Shown here piece by piece: positions 44,617-53,214 of a stretch of 64,000 nucleotides of DNA. The stretch covers positions 20,763 through 84,762 of the forward strand of contig NZ_JAEFCF010000024.1 of NCBI RefSeq assembly GCF_016405985.1, read 5' to 3'. The position numbers were made by a program, and so were the translations under genes. This DNA is from Paracoccus sp. IB05. GTDB taxonomy: Bacteria; Pseudomonadota; Alphaproteobacteria; Rhodobacterales; Rhodobacteraceae. The notes below the pieces were generated by a model. It saw only the letters and a list, made by a program, of their open reading frames with translations, did not search any database and had not been told where the DNA came from. Numbering within the stretch: the stretch's first letter is position 1; every line of letters begins with the position of its first letter.

Positions 44617-45122
44617 CCGCGATGGCCAAGGCCGCAGATCTGCCCTACCGGCCCTGCGTCGGTATCGTGCTGGTGAACAGCGAAGGCCTGATTTTTGCCG
44701 GGCAGCGGATTGACGGGGGCCGGGCCACCAGCCCCCCCGACCGGCTGGCCTGGCAGATGCCCCAGGGCGGGATTGACGAGGGCGAGACACCAAAGGCCGC
44801 GGCGCTGCGCGAGCTGTGGGAAGAGACCGGCGTGACCGCCGATCTCGTCGAAAAGATCGCGAAGACGGAAGACTGGCTGACCTATGACCTGCCGGCAGAG
44901 CTGGTCGGCAAGGTCTGGGGCGGCAAATATCGCGGTCAGCGCCAGAAATGGTTTTTGCTGCGCTATCTTGGCACCGATGAGCAGATCCGGATCGAGACCG
45001 GTCACCCTGAATTTTCATCCTGGTGCTGGATCCGGGCTGATGAGATGGTCGCGGCCATCGTGCCGTTCAAACGCGCGGTCTATGAGCAGGTGGTGACAGC
45101 GTTCCGCCCATATCTTGCCTGA
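44613..45122 (+). CDS. rppH: RNA pyrophosphohydrolase (NUDIX)
   Basis: The protein of up to 169 aa removes 5' pyrophosphate from mRNA to start decay. The NUDIX box [23 protein letters not shown] is split across about 50-73, and QWQMPQGG-type [11 protein letters not shown] leads into it. KWFLLRYLG and W near the C-terminus fit RppH rather than a general NUDIX hydrolase. The ATG at 44613 overlaps the ctpA stop; ATG 44622 is equally possible. Confidence 0.93.
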   Translation: MTAMAKAADLPYRPCVGIVLVNSEGLIFAGQRIDGGRATSPPDRLAWQMPQGGIDEGETPKAAALRELWEETGVTADLVEKIAKTEDWLTYDLPAELVGKVWGGKYRGQRQKWFLLRYLGTDEQIRIETGHPEFSSWCWIRADEMVAAIVPFKRAVYEQVVTAFRPYLA

Positions 45123-45141
45123 GCTCAGGTTGCAGCCGCGT

Positions 45142-45160
45142 GAGGGGGCACTGCCCCCTC
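45142..45160. terminator. GC-rich hairpin after rppH
   Basis: GAGGGGGCA and TGCCCCCTC form a perfect 9-bp inverted repeat with a one-base centre, 20 bp past the rppH stop. No T tract follows. It is a probable 3'-end structure of the gpmI-rppH operon, facing the convergent PfkB-family gene. Confidence 0.45.
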
Positions 45161-45181
45161 GCCGCTTTGCGGCTCACCCCC

Positions 45182-45251
45182 GGGATATTTAAGGACAGAA
45201 AATGTCGCTCTCCCAGCTTATTTTCTGTCTCTAAATATCCCCGCCGGAGGC
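45182..45251. repeat. Long imperfect inverted repeat between convergent rppH and PfkB-family genes (interspersed repeat, copy 2)
   Basis: The 22-bp arms at 45182-45203 and 45220-45241 pair at 20 of 22 positions, starting GGGATATTTAAGG and ending AAATATCCC, with a 16-nt loop. CCGCCGGAGGC follows at 45241-45251, as in the copy at 39391-39401. It lies between converging genes and may serve as a two-way 3'-end hairpin. Confidence 0.75.
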
Positions 45252-45281
45252 ATTGCCGTCGTCAGACGGCAAGGTCTTTCT

Positions 45282-46232
45282 TCAGATTTCCACCACCGTG
45301 ACGCCGGGCCGCAGACGCATAACATCTGCCGGGCGGCAGAGCTGTGTCGCATCGGTCGAGACAGCCGCAGCCGCAGCGGCAGCCGCGAGGGCCAGCGCCT
45401 CATCATCGTTCTGCCCGCGCGCGAACGAGAGGACGAGGCCCGCGACGAAGCTGTCCCCTGCCCCGACCGCCGATTTCACCTTAACCTTTGGGGCATTGGC
45501 GAAGAGGCGGCGCTCAGCGGTGGCGAGGATATTGCCTTCGGCCCCGCGCGCGACCACCACCTTTTGCGCCACGCCGCGCCGGACGAGGTCTTGCGCAAAA
45601 TCTGCCGTCGCCTCGCGGCTTTCCAGCGCGTGCCCCGTCAGGCTTTCGGCCTCTTCCGCATCCATCCGCAGGACTTCGAGCCCGGGGATCGGCGCGCGCA
45701 CCGCCTCGGTCAGGGGGGTGCCGGATGTATCCAGCACCACCCGGCAGCCCGGCATCGCGGCGGCAAGCTGAGCCGGGAAATCCGCCGGAACGCCGGGTGG
45801 CTGGCTGCCGGAGATGACCGAATAGCCGCCGGGGCGCGAGGTTGCGCGCAAAAGCGTGAAAACCCGGTTGCGCTCAGCCTCGCCCCAGAGCGGGCCGGGC
45901 AGCATGAAGCGAAACTGCTGGCCACTGGTCGCTTCGGTAACGGTCAGGGATTGCCGCGTCTCACCCGGGCCGGGCAGCGAGAGGAAGGTCACCCCCGCCT
46001 CGCGGATCAGGCCCGAGAGCCGGTCGCCGGTCAGCCCTCCGATCGCCACCAAAGCCAGGCTGTCACCTCCAAGCGCGAGAATCGCCCGGCTGACATTCAG
46101 CCCGCCGCCCCCGGGATCAAGCATCGGCTCGGAGCAGCGCAGCTTGCAGCCCGGGAGCATCTCGGCCACATCCGTTGCCATATCCAGCGCCGGATTGAGG
46201 GTCAGGGTCAGGATCGGGGCCTGGTCGCTCAT
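45282..46232 (-). CDS. PfkB-family sugar kinase (1-phosphofructokinase-like hexose kinase)
   Basis: The 316-aa ribokinase-fold protein starts with ILTLTLNPALDMAT, the N-terminal signature of the PfkB/FruK/LacC subgroup. PGGGGLNVSRAILALGG near 40 binds the sugar phosphate. The C-terminal VKSAVGAGDSFVAGLVL near 250 holds the anion-hole GAGD and the catalytic Asp. The substrate is probably fructose-6-phosphate or fructose-1-phosphate; the sequence does not decide. It is transcribed alone, convergent with rppH and divergent from ftfL. Confidence 0.9.
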   Translation of the reverse strand: MSDQAPILTLTLNPALDMATDVAEMLPGCKLRCSEPMLDPGGGGLNVSRAILALGGDSLALVAIGGLTGDRLSGLIREAGVTFLSLPGPGETRQSLTVTEATSGQQFRFMLPGPLWGEAERNRVFTLLRATSRPGGYSVISGSQPPGVPADFPAQLAAAMPGCRVVLDTSGTPLTEAVRAPIPGLEVLRMDAEEAESLTGHALESREATADFAQDLVRRGVAQKVVVARGAEGNILATAERRLFANAPKVKVKSAVGAGDSFVAGLVLSFARGQNDDEALALAAAAAAAAVSTDATQLCRPADVMRLRPGVTVVEI

Positions 46233-46693
46233 CGGCGAAATTCCTTGTTTTGGTCTGCTGCTGCGGCGCCACTGCTATTGTTTGCGCTACCACCTGTTTG
46301 AAGGCAAGAGAATCGCGCATCTGCGGACTCTGTCTGCGGGCTACGGAAATTTACACTGAATTGCCGGTTTCAGCCGCACAGAACAAATAAACATCATGTT
46401 CTCTGGCCCGTGCGATATTTGCAGGCAGGGACACCGCCCCCGGCACCAGGGGGTTGCGCCAGATGGGAGAGAAATCGCGCGAAACTGGGTTTGTGACCCT
46501 GTCACTTGTTGACCGTCAGGAATATCTATTTATTATCGAGAATAATAGCGCGTCAGCCCGAGCTGTCGCGCCCGCCGCCCGGGTGACGAGCCCGGTGGGA
46601 CGGGCCTGCCGGGGCCGGACGCGTTAAGGGAATCTGGTGCCATCCGCGACAAGGATGCATCAGCGGGAAAAGTGCCAACGGGAGAGAGCCACA
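46233..46693. promoter_or_regulatory. Promoter, operator-like dyad and structured leader of ftfL
   Basis: This 461-bp gap separates the divergent PfkB-family and ftfL genes. A sigma70-type promoter reads TTGACC (46509-46514), 16 bp, TATTAT (46531-46536). The -10 is the left arm of a perfect dyad, TATTAT-cgaga-ATAATA (46531-46547). The predicted leader is about 150 nt. Within it, CGCGTC (46549-46554) can pair with GACGCG (46618-46623), enclosing a GC-rich hairpin: GCCCG and CGGGC at 46570-46574/46601-46605 around a nearly complementary stem with loop TGACGAG (46584-46590). I see no gene here and could not match the leader to a known riboswitch. Confidence 0.6.
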
Positions 46694-48370
46694 ATGGCGT
46701 TTAAGTCTGATATCGAGATTGCACGGGAAGCCAGGAAAAAGCCGATCATGGAGATCGGCTCGAAGCTGGGGATCCCGTCTGAGCATCTGCTGCCTTATGG
46801 CCATGACAAGGCCAAGGTCGGCCAGGAGTTCATCCGTTCGCTGGAAGGCAAGCCTGATGGCAAGCTGATCCTCGTGACCGCGATCAACCCGACCCCGGCG
46901 GGCGAAGGCAAGACCACCACCACCGTGGGTCTGGGCGATGGCCTGAACCGCATCGGCAAAAAAGCGGTGATCTGTATCCGCGAGGCCTCGCTTGGCCCGA
47001 ATTTCGGCATGAAGGGTGGCGCAGCCGGTGGCGGCATGGCCCAGGTCGTGCCGATGGAGGAGATGAACCTCCACTTCACCGGCGACTTCCACGCGATCAC
47101 CGCGGCGCATAACCTGCTGTCCTGCATGATCGACAACCATATCTACTGGGGCAATGAGCTCGACATCGACGAGCGCCGCATCGCATGGCGCCGCGTGATG
47201 GATATGAACGACCGCGCATTGCGCGATGCGGTCATCTCGCTTGGCGGCGTCTCGAACGGCTTCCCGCGTCAGACCGGCTTTGACATCACCGTGGCTTCCG
47301 AAGTCATGGCGATTCTTTGCCTGTCGAAAGATCTTGAAGACCTGCAAAAGCGCCTCGGTGACATCATCGTCGCCTATACCCGCGAGAAAAAGCCGGTCTA
47401 TTGCCGCGACATCAAGGCCGATGGCGCGATGACCGTGCTGCTGAAAGACGCGATGCAGCCGAACCTGGTGCAGACGCTGGAAAACAACCCGGCCTTTGTC
47501 CATGGCGGCCCGTTCGCGAATATCGCGCATGGCTGTAACTCGGTGATCGCGACCCGCACCGCGCTGAAGCTTGGCGAATATGTGGTGACGGAAGCCGGTT
47601 TCGGGGCTGACCTTGGTGCCGAGAAGTTCTTCGACATCAAATGCCGCAAGGCCGGGCTGAAGCCTTCGGCTGCCGTGATCGTGGCCACCGTGCGCGCGAT
47701 GAAGATGAATGGCGGCGTGGCGAAAGCCGATCTCGGCGCTGAAAACGTTGATGCGGTGAAGAAGGGCTGTCCGAACCTCGGCCGTCACATCGCCAATGTC
47801 AAAGGCTTTGGCGTGCCGGTGGTGGTTGCCATCAACCACTTCTATTCGGACACCGATGCCGAGGTCGCAGCGGTGAAAGCCTATGTCGCGGAACAGGGCG
47901 CTGAAGCGATCCTGTGCAAGCACTGGGCCCAGGGCTCTGCCGGGATCGAGGATCTGGCGAAGAAAGTCGTCGAGCTGGCCGAAGGCGGCAAGTCCAATTT
48001 CGCTCCGCTCTACCCGGATGATATGGGGCTTTTCGCCAAGATCGAGACCATTGCCAAGCGCATCTATCACGCGGGCGAAGTCATTGCCGACAAGTCGGTG
48101 CGTGACCAGCTGAAGGCCTGGGAAGCTGCCGGTTACGGCAATCTGCCGGTCTGCATGGCGAAAACCCAGTACAGCTTCTCGACCGATCCGAATCTGCGCG
48201 GCGCGCCCGAAGGCCATACGATCCCGGTCCGCGAAGTGCGTCTCTCGGCCGGTGCCGGTTTCGTCGTGGCGATCTGCGGTGAGATCATGACCATGCCGGG
48301 CCTGCCGCGCGTGCCGGCAGCTGAGACCATCCGCCTCAATGAAGCGGGCCAGGTTGAAGGTCTGTTCTGA
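46694..48370 (+). CDS. ftfL: Formate-tetrahydrofolate ligase
   Basis: This 558-aa enzyme (also called fhs) joins formate to THF with ATP, giving 10-formyl-THF, or runs backwards to yield ATP during formaldehyde oxidation. The start at ATG 46694 ([18 protein letters not shown]) has GGGAGAGAG upstream. The P-loop [18 protein letters not shown] lies near 68-85, then [19 protein letters not shown], the typical FTHFS block, and ITMPGLPR-like [15 protein letters not shown] at the end. It leads the one-carbon gene group and in serine-cycle methylotrophs is the entry of formate to assimilation. Confidence 0.98.
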   Translation: MAFKSDIEIAREARKKPIMEIGSKLGIPSEHLLPYGHDKAKVGQEFIRSLEGKPDGKLILVTAINPTPAGEGKTTTTVGLGDGLNRIGKKAVICIREASLGPNFGMKGGAAGGGMAQVVPMEEMNLHFTGDFHAITAAHNLLSCMIDNHIYWGNELDIDERRIAWRRVMDMNDRALRDAVISLGGVSNGFPRQTGFDITVASEVMAILCLSKDLEDLQKRLGDIIVAYTREKKPVYCRDIKADGAMTVLLKDAMQPNLVQTLENNPAFVHGGPFANIAHGCNSVIATRTALKLGEYVVTEAGFGADLGAEKFFDIKCRKAGLKPSAAVIVATVRAMKMNGGVAKADLGAENVDAVKKGCPNLGRHIANVKGFGVPVVVAINHFYSDTDAEVAAVKAYVAEQGAEAILCKHWAQGSAGIEDLAKKVVELAEGGKSNFAPLYPDDMGLFAKIETIAKRIYHAGEVIADKSVRDQLKAWEAAGYGNLPVCMAKTQYSFSTDPNLRGAPEGHTIPVREVRLSAGAGFVVAICGEIMTMPGLPRVPAAETIRLNEAGQVEGLF

Positions 48371-48413
48371 TCACGGGTCTGTTCTGAGCTTTCGCTCAGT
48401 ATGATACCGGGAC

Positions 48414-48466
48414 GGGGGGCTTTGCGCCCCCCGCACCCCCCGCAGAGTATTTACGTCAAGAGGAAG
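48414..48466. repeat. Hairpin plus interspersed repeat after ftfL (copy 3)
   Basis: GGGGGGC (48414-48420) and GCCCCCC (48426-48432) form a 7-bp hairpin with loop TTTGC, 43 bp after the ftfL stop. GAGTATTTACGTCAAGAGGAAG follows at 48445-48466 in its own segment and matches 18 of 22 bases of 39337-39358. The pair probably forms a 3'-end element separating ftfL from the next gene. Confidence 0.6.
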
Positions 48467-48527
48467 AGGGCTTTTCGCTAAGGGCGTGCTGGCATAAGTC
48501 AGGGGCGATGTTTGCGGAGGGCATGAG

Positions 48528-48845
48528 ATGCAAAAGCCGGAAGACTGCTCGACCATGGCGGAAATTCGTGCCGGGATTGATGCGCTGGATCAGGACCTGG
48601 TCCGGCTGTTCGCTCTGAGGGCGCGGTTTATCGACCGGGCGGCGTCGATCAAGGCCGGGGTGGATCTGCCTGCACGGATCCCTTCCCGGGTTGAGGAAGT
48701 GGTGGCCAATGTGCGCGCCCATGCCGCGCGGGAAGGCCTGCCCCCCGACCTGGTGGAGAAGCTCTGGCGGCGGCTGATCGACTGGTCGATCGCGCGTGAG
48801 GAAAGCCACCTGGGGCCGGACAGCCTCAGGGACAGGAACGGATAA
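48528..48845 (+). CDS. Chorismate mutase, AroQ/PchB class
   Basis: The 105-aa all-helical protein fits the AroQ chorismate mutase fold: EIRAGIDALDQDLVRLFALRARFIDRAA with the first active-site Arg, then the SIK region, RVEEVVANVRAHAAREGLPPDLVEKLWRRLIDWSI. It has no second domain, so it is a stand-alone mutase converting chorismate to prephenate, or a pyruvate-lyase-like PchB relative. GGAGGG lies 8 nt before the ATG. Its place between ftfL and folD is odd for an aromatic amino-acid gene; a link to folate supply through chorismate is conceivable but unproven. Confidence 0.85.
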   Translation: MQKPEDCSTMAEIRAGIDALDQDLVRLFALRARFIDRAASIKAGVDLPARIPSRVEEVVANVRAHAAREGLPPDLVEKLWRRLIDWSIAREESHLGPDSLRDRNG

Positions 48846-48893
48846 ACCTGCCCGCTCAGACAGGGTCAGGCGTCACACAGGAAGGATTATCGG

Positions 48894-49784
48894 ATGGCGG
48901 CGAAGGTGATCGACGGCAAGGCTTTTGCCGAAAAGGTGCGGGATCAGGTCGCGGCACATGTCGCCCGGCTGAAGGCGGAAAAGGGCCTTGTCCCCGGTCT
49001 GGCCGTGGTGCTGGTGGGTCAGGATCCGGCCTCGGCGGTCTATGTCAAAAACAAGGGCATCCAGACCAAAGCCTCGGGGATGAATTCCTTCGAGCACAAG
49101 CTGGAGGCCGATACCTCCGAGGCCGATCTGCTGGCTTTGATCGACAGGCTGAACGCTGACCCGGCGGTGCATGGCATCCTCGTGCAGCTGCCGCTGCCCG
49201 GCCATCTGAATTCCGAGCTGGTGATCAACCGGATCGATCCGGCGAAGGATGTCGACGGGTTCCATATCTCGAATGTGGGTCTTCTGGGCACCGGTCAGAA
49301 GTCGATGGTGCCCTGCACGCCGCTGGGCTGCCTGATGATGCTGCGTGATCACCATGGCAAACTCGCGGGGCTGAATGCGGTTGTGGTCGGGCGCTCGAAT
49401 ATTGTCGGCAAGCCGATGGCACAGCTTTTGCTGGGCGACAGCTGCACTGTGACGATCGCGCATAGCCGCACCAAAGACCTCGCGGAAGTCTGCCGCGGCG
49501 CGGATATCCTTGTGGCCGCTGTTGGCCGCCCCGAGATGATCACCGGCGATATGGTGAAACCGGGTGCGACCGTTATCGATGTCGGCATCAACCGGATCGA
49601 GCGCGATGGCAAGGCAAAGCTTGTCGGTGACGTGCATTATGAAAGCGCTGCCGCCGTGGCCGGTGCCATCACCCCGGTGCCGGGCGGCGTGGGCCCGATG
49701 ACCATTGCCTGCCTGCTGGCAAACACCCTGACGGCGGCTTGCCGCGCCAATAATCTCCCCGAGCCCGAAGGTCTGACCGCGTGA
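48894..49784 (+). CDS. folD: Methylene-THF dehydrogenase / methenyl-THF cyclohydrolase
   Basis: The 296-aa bifunctional FolD interconverts methylene-, methenyl- and 10-formyl-THF with NADP. All key residues are in place: Tyr50 and the catalytic Lys54 in VYVKNK, Gln in GILVQLPLP, Asp in KDVDGFH, the nucleotide loop [14 protein letters not shown], and the C-terminal [17 protein letters not shown] precedes the ATG. Its stop overlaps the start of the second FolD-family gene by 4 nt, so the two are translated together. Confidence 0.97.
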   Translation: MAAKVIDGKAFAEKVRDQVAAHVARLKAEKGLVPGLAVVLVGQDPASAVYVKNKGIQTKASGMNSFEHKLEADTSEADLLALIDRLNADPAVHGILVQLPLPGHLNSELVINRIDPAKDVDGFHISNVGLLGTGQKSMVPCTPLGCLMMLRDHHGKLAGLNAVVVGRSNIVGKPMAQLLLGDSCTVTIAHSRTKDLAEVCRGADILVAAVGRPEMITGDMVKPGATVIDVGINRIERDGKAKLVGDVHYESAAAVAGAITPVPGGVGPMTIACLLANTLTAACRANNLPEPEGLTA

Positions 49785-50671
49785 CTGTAAGCGATCACCG
49801 TTTCATCGACGGCAAGGCGGTGCAACAGCGCCTCCTTGCCGAGGTTCGGGCCAAAGTGCAGGAGGCTTCGGCCACCCGTCCCGTAGGGCGGCTGGTCTCA
49901 GTTTCGATTGGCCCCTCGCCCGAGGTGGCGGTCTATGTGCGCAACCAGGCGCGGGGCGCTGCGGCAGCGGGGATCCCGTTCGACCAGCAGCTCTGGCCGT
50001 CCGAGATCACCCAGGAAGAGGCCAAGCGCCTGATCGTCGAGATGAATGACCGCGACGATGTGCTGGGGATCATCCTGCAGCGTCCGGTGCCGGCACATAT
50101 CAATGTGCGCTCGCTGCAATCGGCGATCCATCCGCTGAAGGATGTCGAGGGGATGAACCCCGCCTCGATCGGCAATATCGTCTATAATGACGTGGCCATG
50201 GCGCCCTGTACAGCCGCAGCCGCGGTCGAACTGCTTCGTGAAACCGGCCTCGAGATGAAGGGGCTGGAGGTCGTGATGATCGGCCATTCCGAGATCGTCG
50301 GCAAACCGGCGGCGTTTCTTCTGATGGCCGAAGGTGCGACGGTAACGATCTGCCACCATATGACGCGCAACCTTGCCATGCATTCGCGTCGCGCTGATGC
50401 GGTGGTGGTCGCCGTCGGCAAGGCGCATCTGATCGGGCCGGATATGATCAAGCCCGGAGCGGCCGTCATTGATATCGGCATCAACCAGGTGACCGATCCC
50501 GATGGCACCGTGCGGATCGTCGGCGATGTCGACACCGACCGTGTCAAAGAGGTCGCGGGCTGGATCACGCCGGTTCCCGGCGGCGTCGGTCCGGTCACCG
50601 TGGCGATCCTGATGCGCAATGCCGTGACCGCGCATCAACGCCAGATCGCGGCGGGCTGGCTGCAAAGCTGA
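49781..50671 (+). CDS. FolD-family paralogue lacking the catalytic Lys
   Basis: A second 296-aa FolD-like protein directly after folD, with a 4-nt start/stop overlap. The fold is kept: the N-terminal [15 protein letters not shown]-type IILQRPVP with Gln100, [14 protein letters not shown] for NADP binding, and [11 protein letters not shown]. The catalytic Lys is replaced by Gln56 (VYVRNQ) and the DVDG Asp by Glu123 (DVEGM). In human MTHFD1 the same Lys-to-Gln change removes cyclohydrolase and keeps dehydrogenase activity, so this may be a dehydrogenase-only enzyme or a regulatory partner. It is clearly diverged from its neighbour, not a recent copy. Confidence 0.9.
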   Translation: MTVSDHRFIDGKAVQQRLLAEVRAKVQEASATRPVGRLVSVSIGPSPEVAVYVRNQARGAAAAGIPFDQQLWPSEITQEEAKRLIVEMNDRDDVLGIILQRPVPAHINVRSLQSAIHPLKDVEGMNPASIGNIVYNDVAMAPCTAAAAVELLRETGLEMKGLEVVMIGHSEIVGKPAAFLLMAEGATVTICHHMTRNLAMHSRRADAVVVAVGKAHLIGPDMIKPGAAVIDIGINQVTDPDGTVRIVGDVDTDRVKEVAGWITPVPGGVGPVTVAILMRNAVTAHQRQIAAGWLQS

Positions 50672-50720
50672 GCCCCCGCCCCTTCAGTCGCTTTATCAGT
50701 AAAAGAGCCTGTGGTTTCCG

Positions 50721-50748
50721 TTGACTTGCGCTTGCCCGGGCCTAGAAT
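50721..50748 (+). promoter_or_regulatory. Sigma70-type promoter for tdm
   Basis: TTGACT (50721-50726), a 16-bp spacer, then TAGAAT (50743-50748). It lies 56 bp upstream of the preferred tdm start and 50 bp after the second FolD stop. It shows that the GTG at 50711, which would put this promoter inside the coding region, is not the real start. Confidence 0.6.
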
Positions 50749-50803
50749 ATTCCTCAGCGTAAACTTATTTTCTGCATACGCCAATGGCGTGATGGAGGAT
50801 GCG

Positions 50804-53173
50804 ATGCTCGACCAGGCTTATCCCGATGTAATCCCGGGTCCGCCCAGACCCAGCCAGATCATCCGCCCCGCCGGGCTGATGCTGCCCAAAGGCACCGAGC
50901 GCTATTCGGTGCCGGGCGCCGGCGCGATGATGATCCGGATTGGCACCGGCGACCGGATCACGGTGATCAATGACGAGGGCGGCCAGCCCTGCGAGGTGCT
51001 GGCGGCAGGCCAGGACGGGCGGATCGATCCGGCCCTGCTGGGGCTTGGCGGCGACAGTGATGCCAGCGGGCTGAAAGCGCTGCTGGCCTCGGGCGAGCCG
51101 AGCCTTGCGCGGATGCGCCAGGGCCTTGAGCGCCTGGGCCTCGATCTTGCCGGGGCGAAGGCCAGCCGCTTTTTTGCCGCCGATACACCGGCGCGCACCT
51201 CGGTCGATTTCACCGCCAGCCGCGAGGGCTATCTGGTCGTCGCCGCGCCTGGAAGTGATATGGTCCCCGAAAGCCAGGACACGGCGACGCCTCTGACCGT
51301 CTATGTCAAACGCGCCGAGGCGAATTTCGCGCTGAAATCCGAACTTCCCGACCCGCTGGCCGATCCGTTGCAGGATCTGCGGGTCCATTCTGCCACTGCC
51401 GAGGCCTTTGTGGTCAAAGCCGGCGAATATATCCAGATCATTGATGTGAGCGGCAGGCAATGCACGGATTTCCAGTGTTTCGACGCCCGCAAGCTGGATC
51501 GCGGCATCGAACATCCGCTGGATGTCACCGCCACCCGGTCATTCATGGGGCATGCCTATCCGATGCCGGGCCTGCATGCGAAATATTACGACCAGGAATT
51601 TGTGCCGCTGGTCGAGGTGATTCAGGATACCTGCGGACGCCATGATGCTTTCGCCAATGCCTGCTACGCGAAATATTACGACGATATCGGCTATCCGGGC
51701 CATGTGAACTGCACCGACAATTTCAACGGTGCGCTTGCCGCGCATGGCGTGGCACCGCGCGGCGGCTGGATGGCTGCCAACTTCTTCTTCAATACCGGCG
51801 TTGATGACCATGGGGTGATGTTCTCTGACGAGCCCTGGTCGCGACCGGGGGATTATGTCCTGCTGCGCGCTATGACCGACCTGGTCTGCGTCAACTCGGC
51901 CTGCCCCGATGACACTTCCGCCGCCAATGGCTGGAACCCTACCGATATCCATGTGCGCACCTATGCGCCCACACAGAAATTCAGCCGTGCGGTGGCTTTC
52001 CGTGCGACCCCAGATTCGGAGCCGAAAATGTCCAGAGAAACCGGTTTCCATGACCGTTTGAAGGGAATGACCCGCAACTTTGTCGAGTATAAAGGTTTCT
52101 GGCTGGTGAACTCCTTCGCCGAAGCCGGCCCGACCGAGGAATATCTCGCCGCGCGGCAGAAATCGGTCATCATGGACCTCTCGGCACTGCGGAAATATGA
52201 GATCACCGGCCCAGATTCCGAGGCGCTGATGCAGTATACGCTGACGCGCGATGTGAAAAAGCTGACCCAGGGCCAGATCGTCTATTCTGCGATGTGCTAT
52301 CCGCATGGCGGCATGATCGACGATGGCACTATCTTTAAGCTGGGAATGAACAATTTCCGCTGGGTCTGCGGTGACGAATATTCCGGCACCTGGCTGCGCG
52401 AGCAGGCCGAGAAGCTGGGCCTGAAAGTGCTGATCCGCGATTCCACCGATCAGCTGCATAACCTCGCCGTGCAGGGGCCAGAGAGCCGCGATCTGCTCGA
52501 TAAGGTGATCTGGACGCCGCCGCATCAGCCGACGATCCAGGAACTGGCCTGGTTCCGCTTTACCGTCGGGCGGATTGGCCACGAACATGGCGTCCCGGTC
52601 GTGGTCTCGCGCACCGGCTATACGGGCGAGCTGGGCTATGAGGTCTGGTGCCATCCGAAACATGCAGGCGAGGTCTTTGACGCCATTTGGGAGAAGGGTC
52701 CGGAACATGGTCTGCGCCCGATGGGGCTGCTTGCGCTCGACATGCTCCGGATCGAGGCCGGGCTGATCTTCGCGGGCTATGATTTCACCGATCAGACCGA
52801 CCCATTCGAGGCCGGGATCGGCTTTACCGTGCCGCTGAAAGGCAAGACGGATGATTTCATCGGGCGTGATGCGCTGATCCGGCGCAAGGAAAACCCGATG
52901 CATAAATTCGTCGGCCTCGACATCGATTCGAATGTCTGCGTCGGGCATGGCGATTGCATCCATATTGGTCGTGCGCAGATCGGGGTGGTCACCTCGTCGA
53001 TGCGCTCGCCGCTCCTGAAGAAGAATATCGCGCTGGCCCGCGTCGATATCTCGCATTCGGAGCCGGGCACCGAGGTTGAGGTCGGCAAGCTTGACGGACA
53101 GCAAAAGCGCCTGCCCGCGAAGATCGTGACGCTGTCGCATTACGATCCGAAGAAGACGCGCCCCCAGTCGTGA
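50804..53173 (+). CDS. tdm: Trimethylamine N-oxide demethylase (DUF1989-GcvT fusion)
   Basis: The 789-aa fusion joins an N-terminal DUF1989 domain (about 15-400) to a C-terminal GcvT-like THF-binding domain (about 420-785), the architecture of Tdm from Methylocella silvestris and Ruegeria pomeroyi. Tdm splits TMAO to dimethylamine and formaldehyde; the GcvT domain is thought to catch formaldehyde on THF. Metal-site candidates are QDTCGRHDAF, NCTDNF and VCVNSACPDD; Cys residues in this family bind zinc. GcvT motifs include VQGPESRDLL, SRTGYTGELGYEVW and LALDMLRIEAG. ATG 50804 has GGAGG 5 nt upstream; ATG 50792 is possible. It was assigned from architecture; a dimethylglycine- or sarcosine-type enzyme is less likely because no FAD domain is present. 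Confidence 0.88.
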   Translation: MLDQAYPDVIPGPPRPSQIIRPAGLMLPKGTERYSVPGAGAMMIRIGTGDRITVINDEGGQPCEVLAAGQDGRIDPALLGLGGDSDASGLKALLASGEPSLARMRQGLERLGLDLAGAKASRFFAADTPARTSVDFTASREGYLVVAAPGSDMVPESQDTATPLTVYVKRAEANFALKSELPDPLADPLQDLRVHSATAEAFVVKAGEYIQIIDVSGRQCTDFQCFDARKLDRGIEHPLDVTATRSFMGHAYPMPGLHAKYYDQEFVPLVEVIQDTCGRHDAFANACYAKYYDDIGYPGHVNCTDNFNGALAAHGVAPRGGWMAANFFFNTGVDDHGVMFSDEPWSRPGDYVLLRAMTDLVCVNSACPDDTSAANGWNPTDIHVRTYAPTQKFSRAVAFRATPDSEPKMSRETGFHDRLKGMTRNFVEYKGFWLVNSFAEAGPTEEYLAARQKSVIMDLSALRKYEITGPDSEALMQYTLTRDVKKLTQGQIVYSAMCYPHGGMIDDGTIFKLGMNNFRWVCGDEYSGTWLREQAEKLGLKVLIRDSTDQLHNLAVQGPESRDLLDKVIWTPPHQPTIQELAWFRFTVGRIGHEHGVPVVVSRTGYTGELGYEVWCHPKHAGEVFDAIWEKGPEHGLRPMGLLALDMLRIEAGLIFAGYDFTDQTDPFEAGIGFTVPLKGKTDDFIGRDALIRRKENPMHKFVGLDIDSNVCVGHGDCIHIGRAQIGVVTSSMRSPLLKKNIALARVDISHSEPGTEVEVGKLDGQQKRLPAKIVTLSHYDPKKTRPQS

Positions 53174-53209
53174 GGTCGCAATCGTGAGGCCGCAATCGTG
53201 AGGTCGCAG
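53168..53209. repeat. Three tandem 14-bp repeats at the tdm stop
   Basis: The unit TCGTGAGGTCGCAA occurs at 53168-53181, 53182-53195 (one change) and 53196-53209 (last base changed). The first copy contains the tdm stop codon; the last supplies the only Shine-Dalgarno-like GTGAGG before the haemoglobin ATG at 53215. Because the unit is not a multiple of three, loss or gain of a copy changes spacing and frame context. The core resembles the repeat at 21849-21897. Confidence 0.85.
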
Positions 53210-53214
53210 TCGCA

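Noticed and set aside
45182..45251. Insertion-sequence end or MITE
   Set aside because: The arms are long, but there is no transposase or target duplication, and related elements follow other stop codons; better seen as a 3'-end repeat.
46618..46693. Cobalamin riboswitch upstream of ftfL
   Set aside because: Only a short GGGAA-N3-GGTG-like segment fits; the B12 box and the rest of the core are missing before the start codon.
46553..48217. A 554-codon minus-strand open frame over ftfL
   Set aside because: It is antisense to a highly conserved enzyme gene and has no homology that I recognise.
50711..50803. GTG at 50711 as the tdm start
   Set aside because: It would place a good promoter (50721-50748) inside the gene and adds 31 unconserved residues; ATG 50804 has a well-spaced GGAGG.
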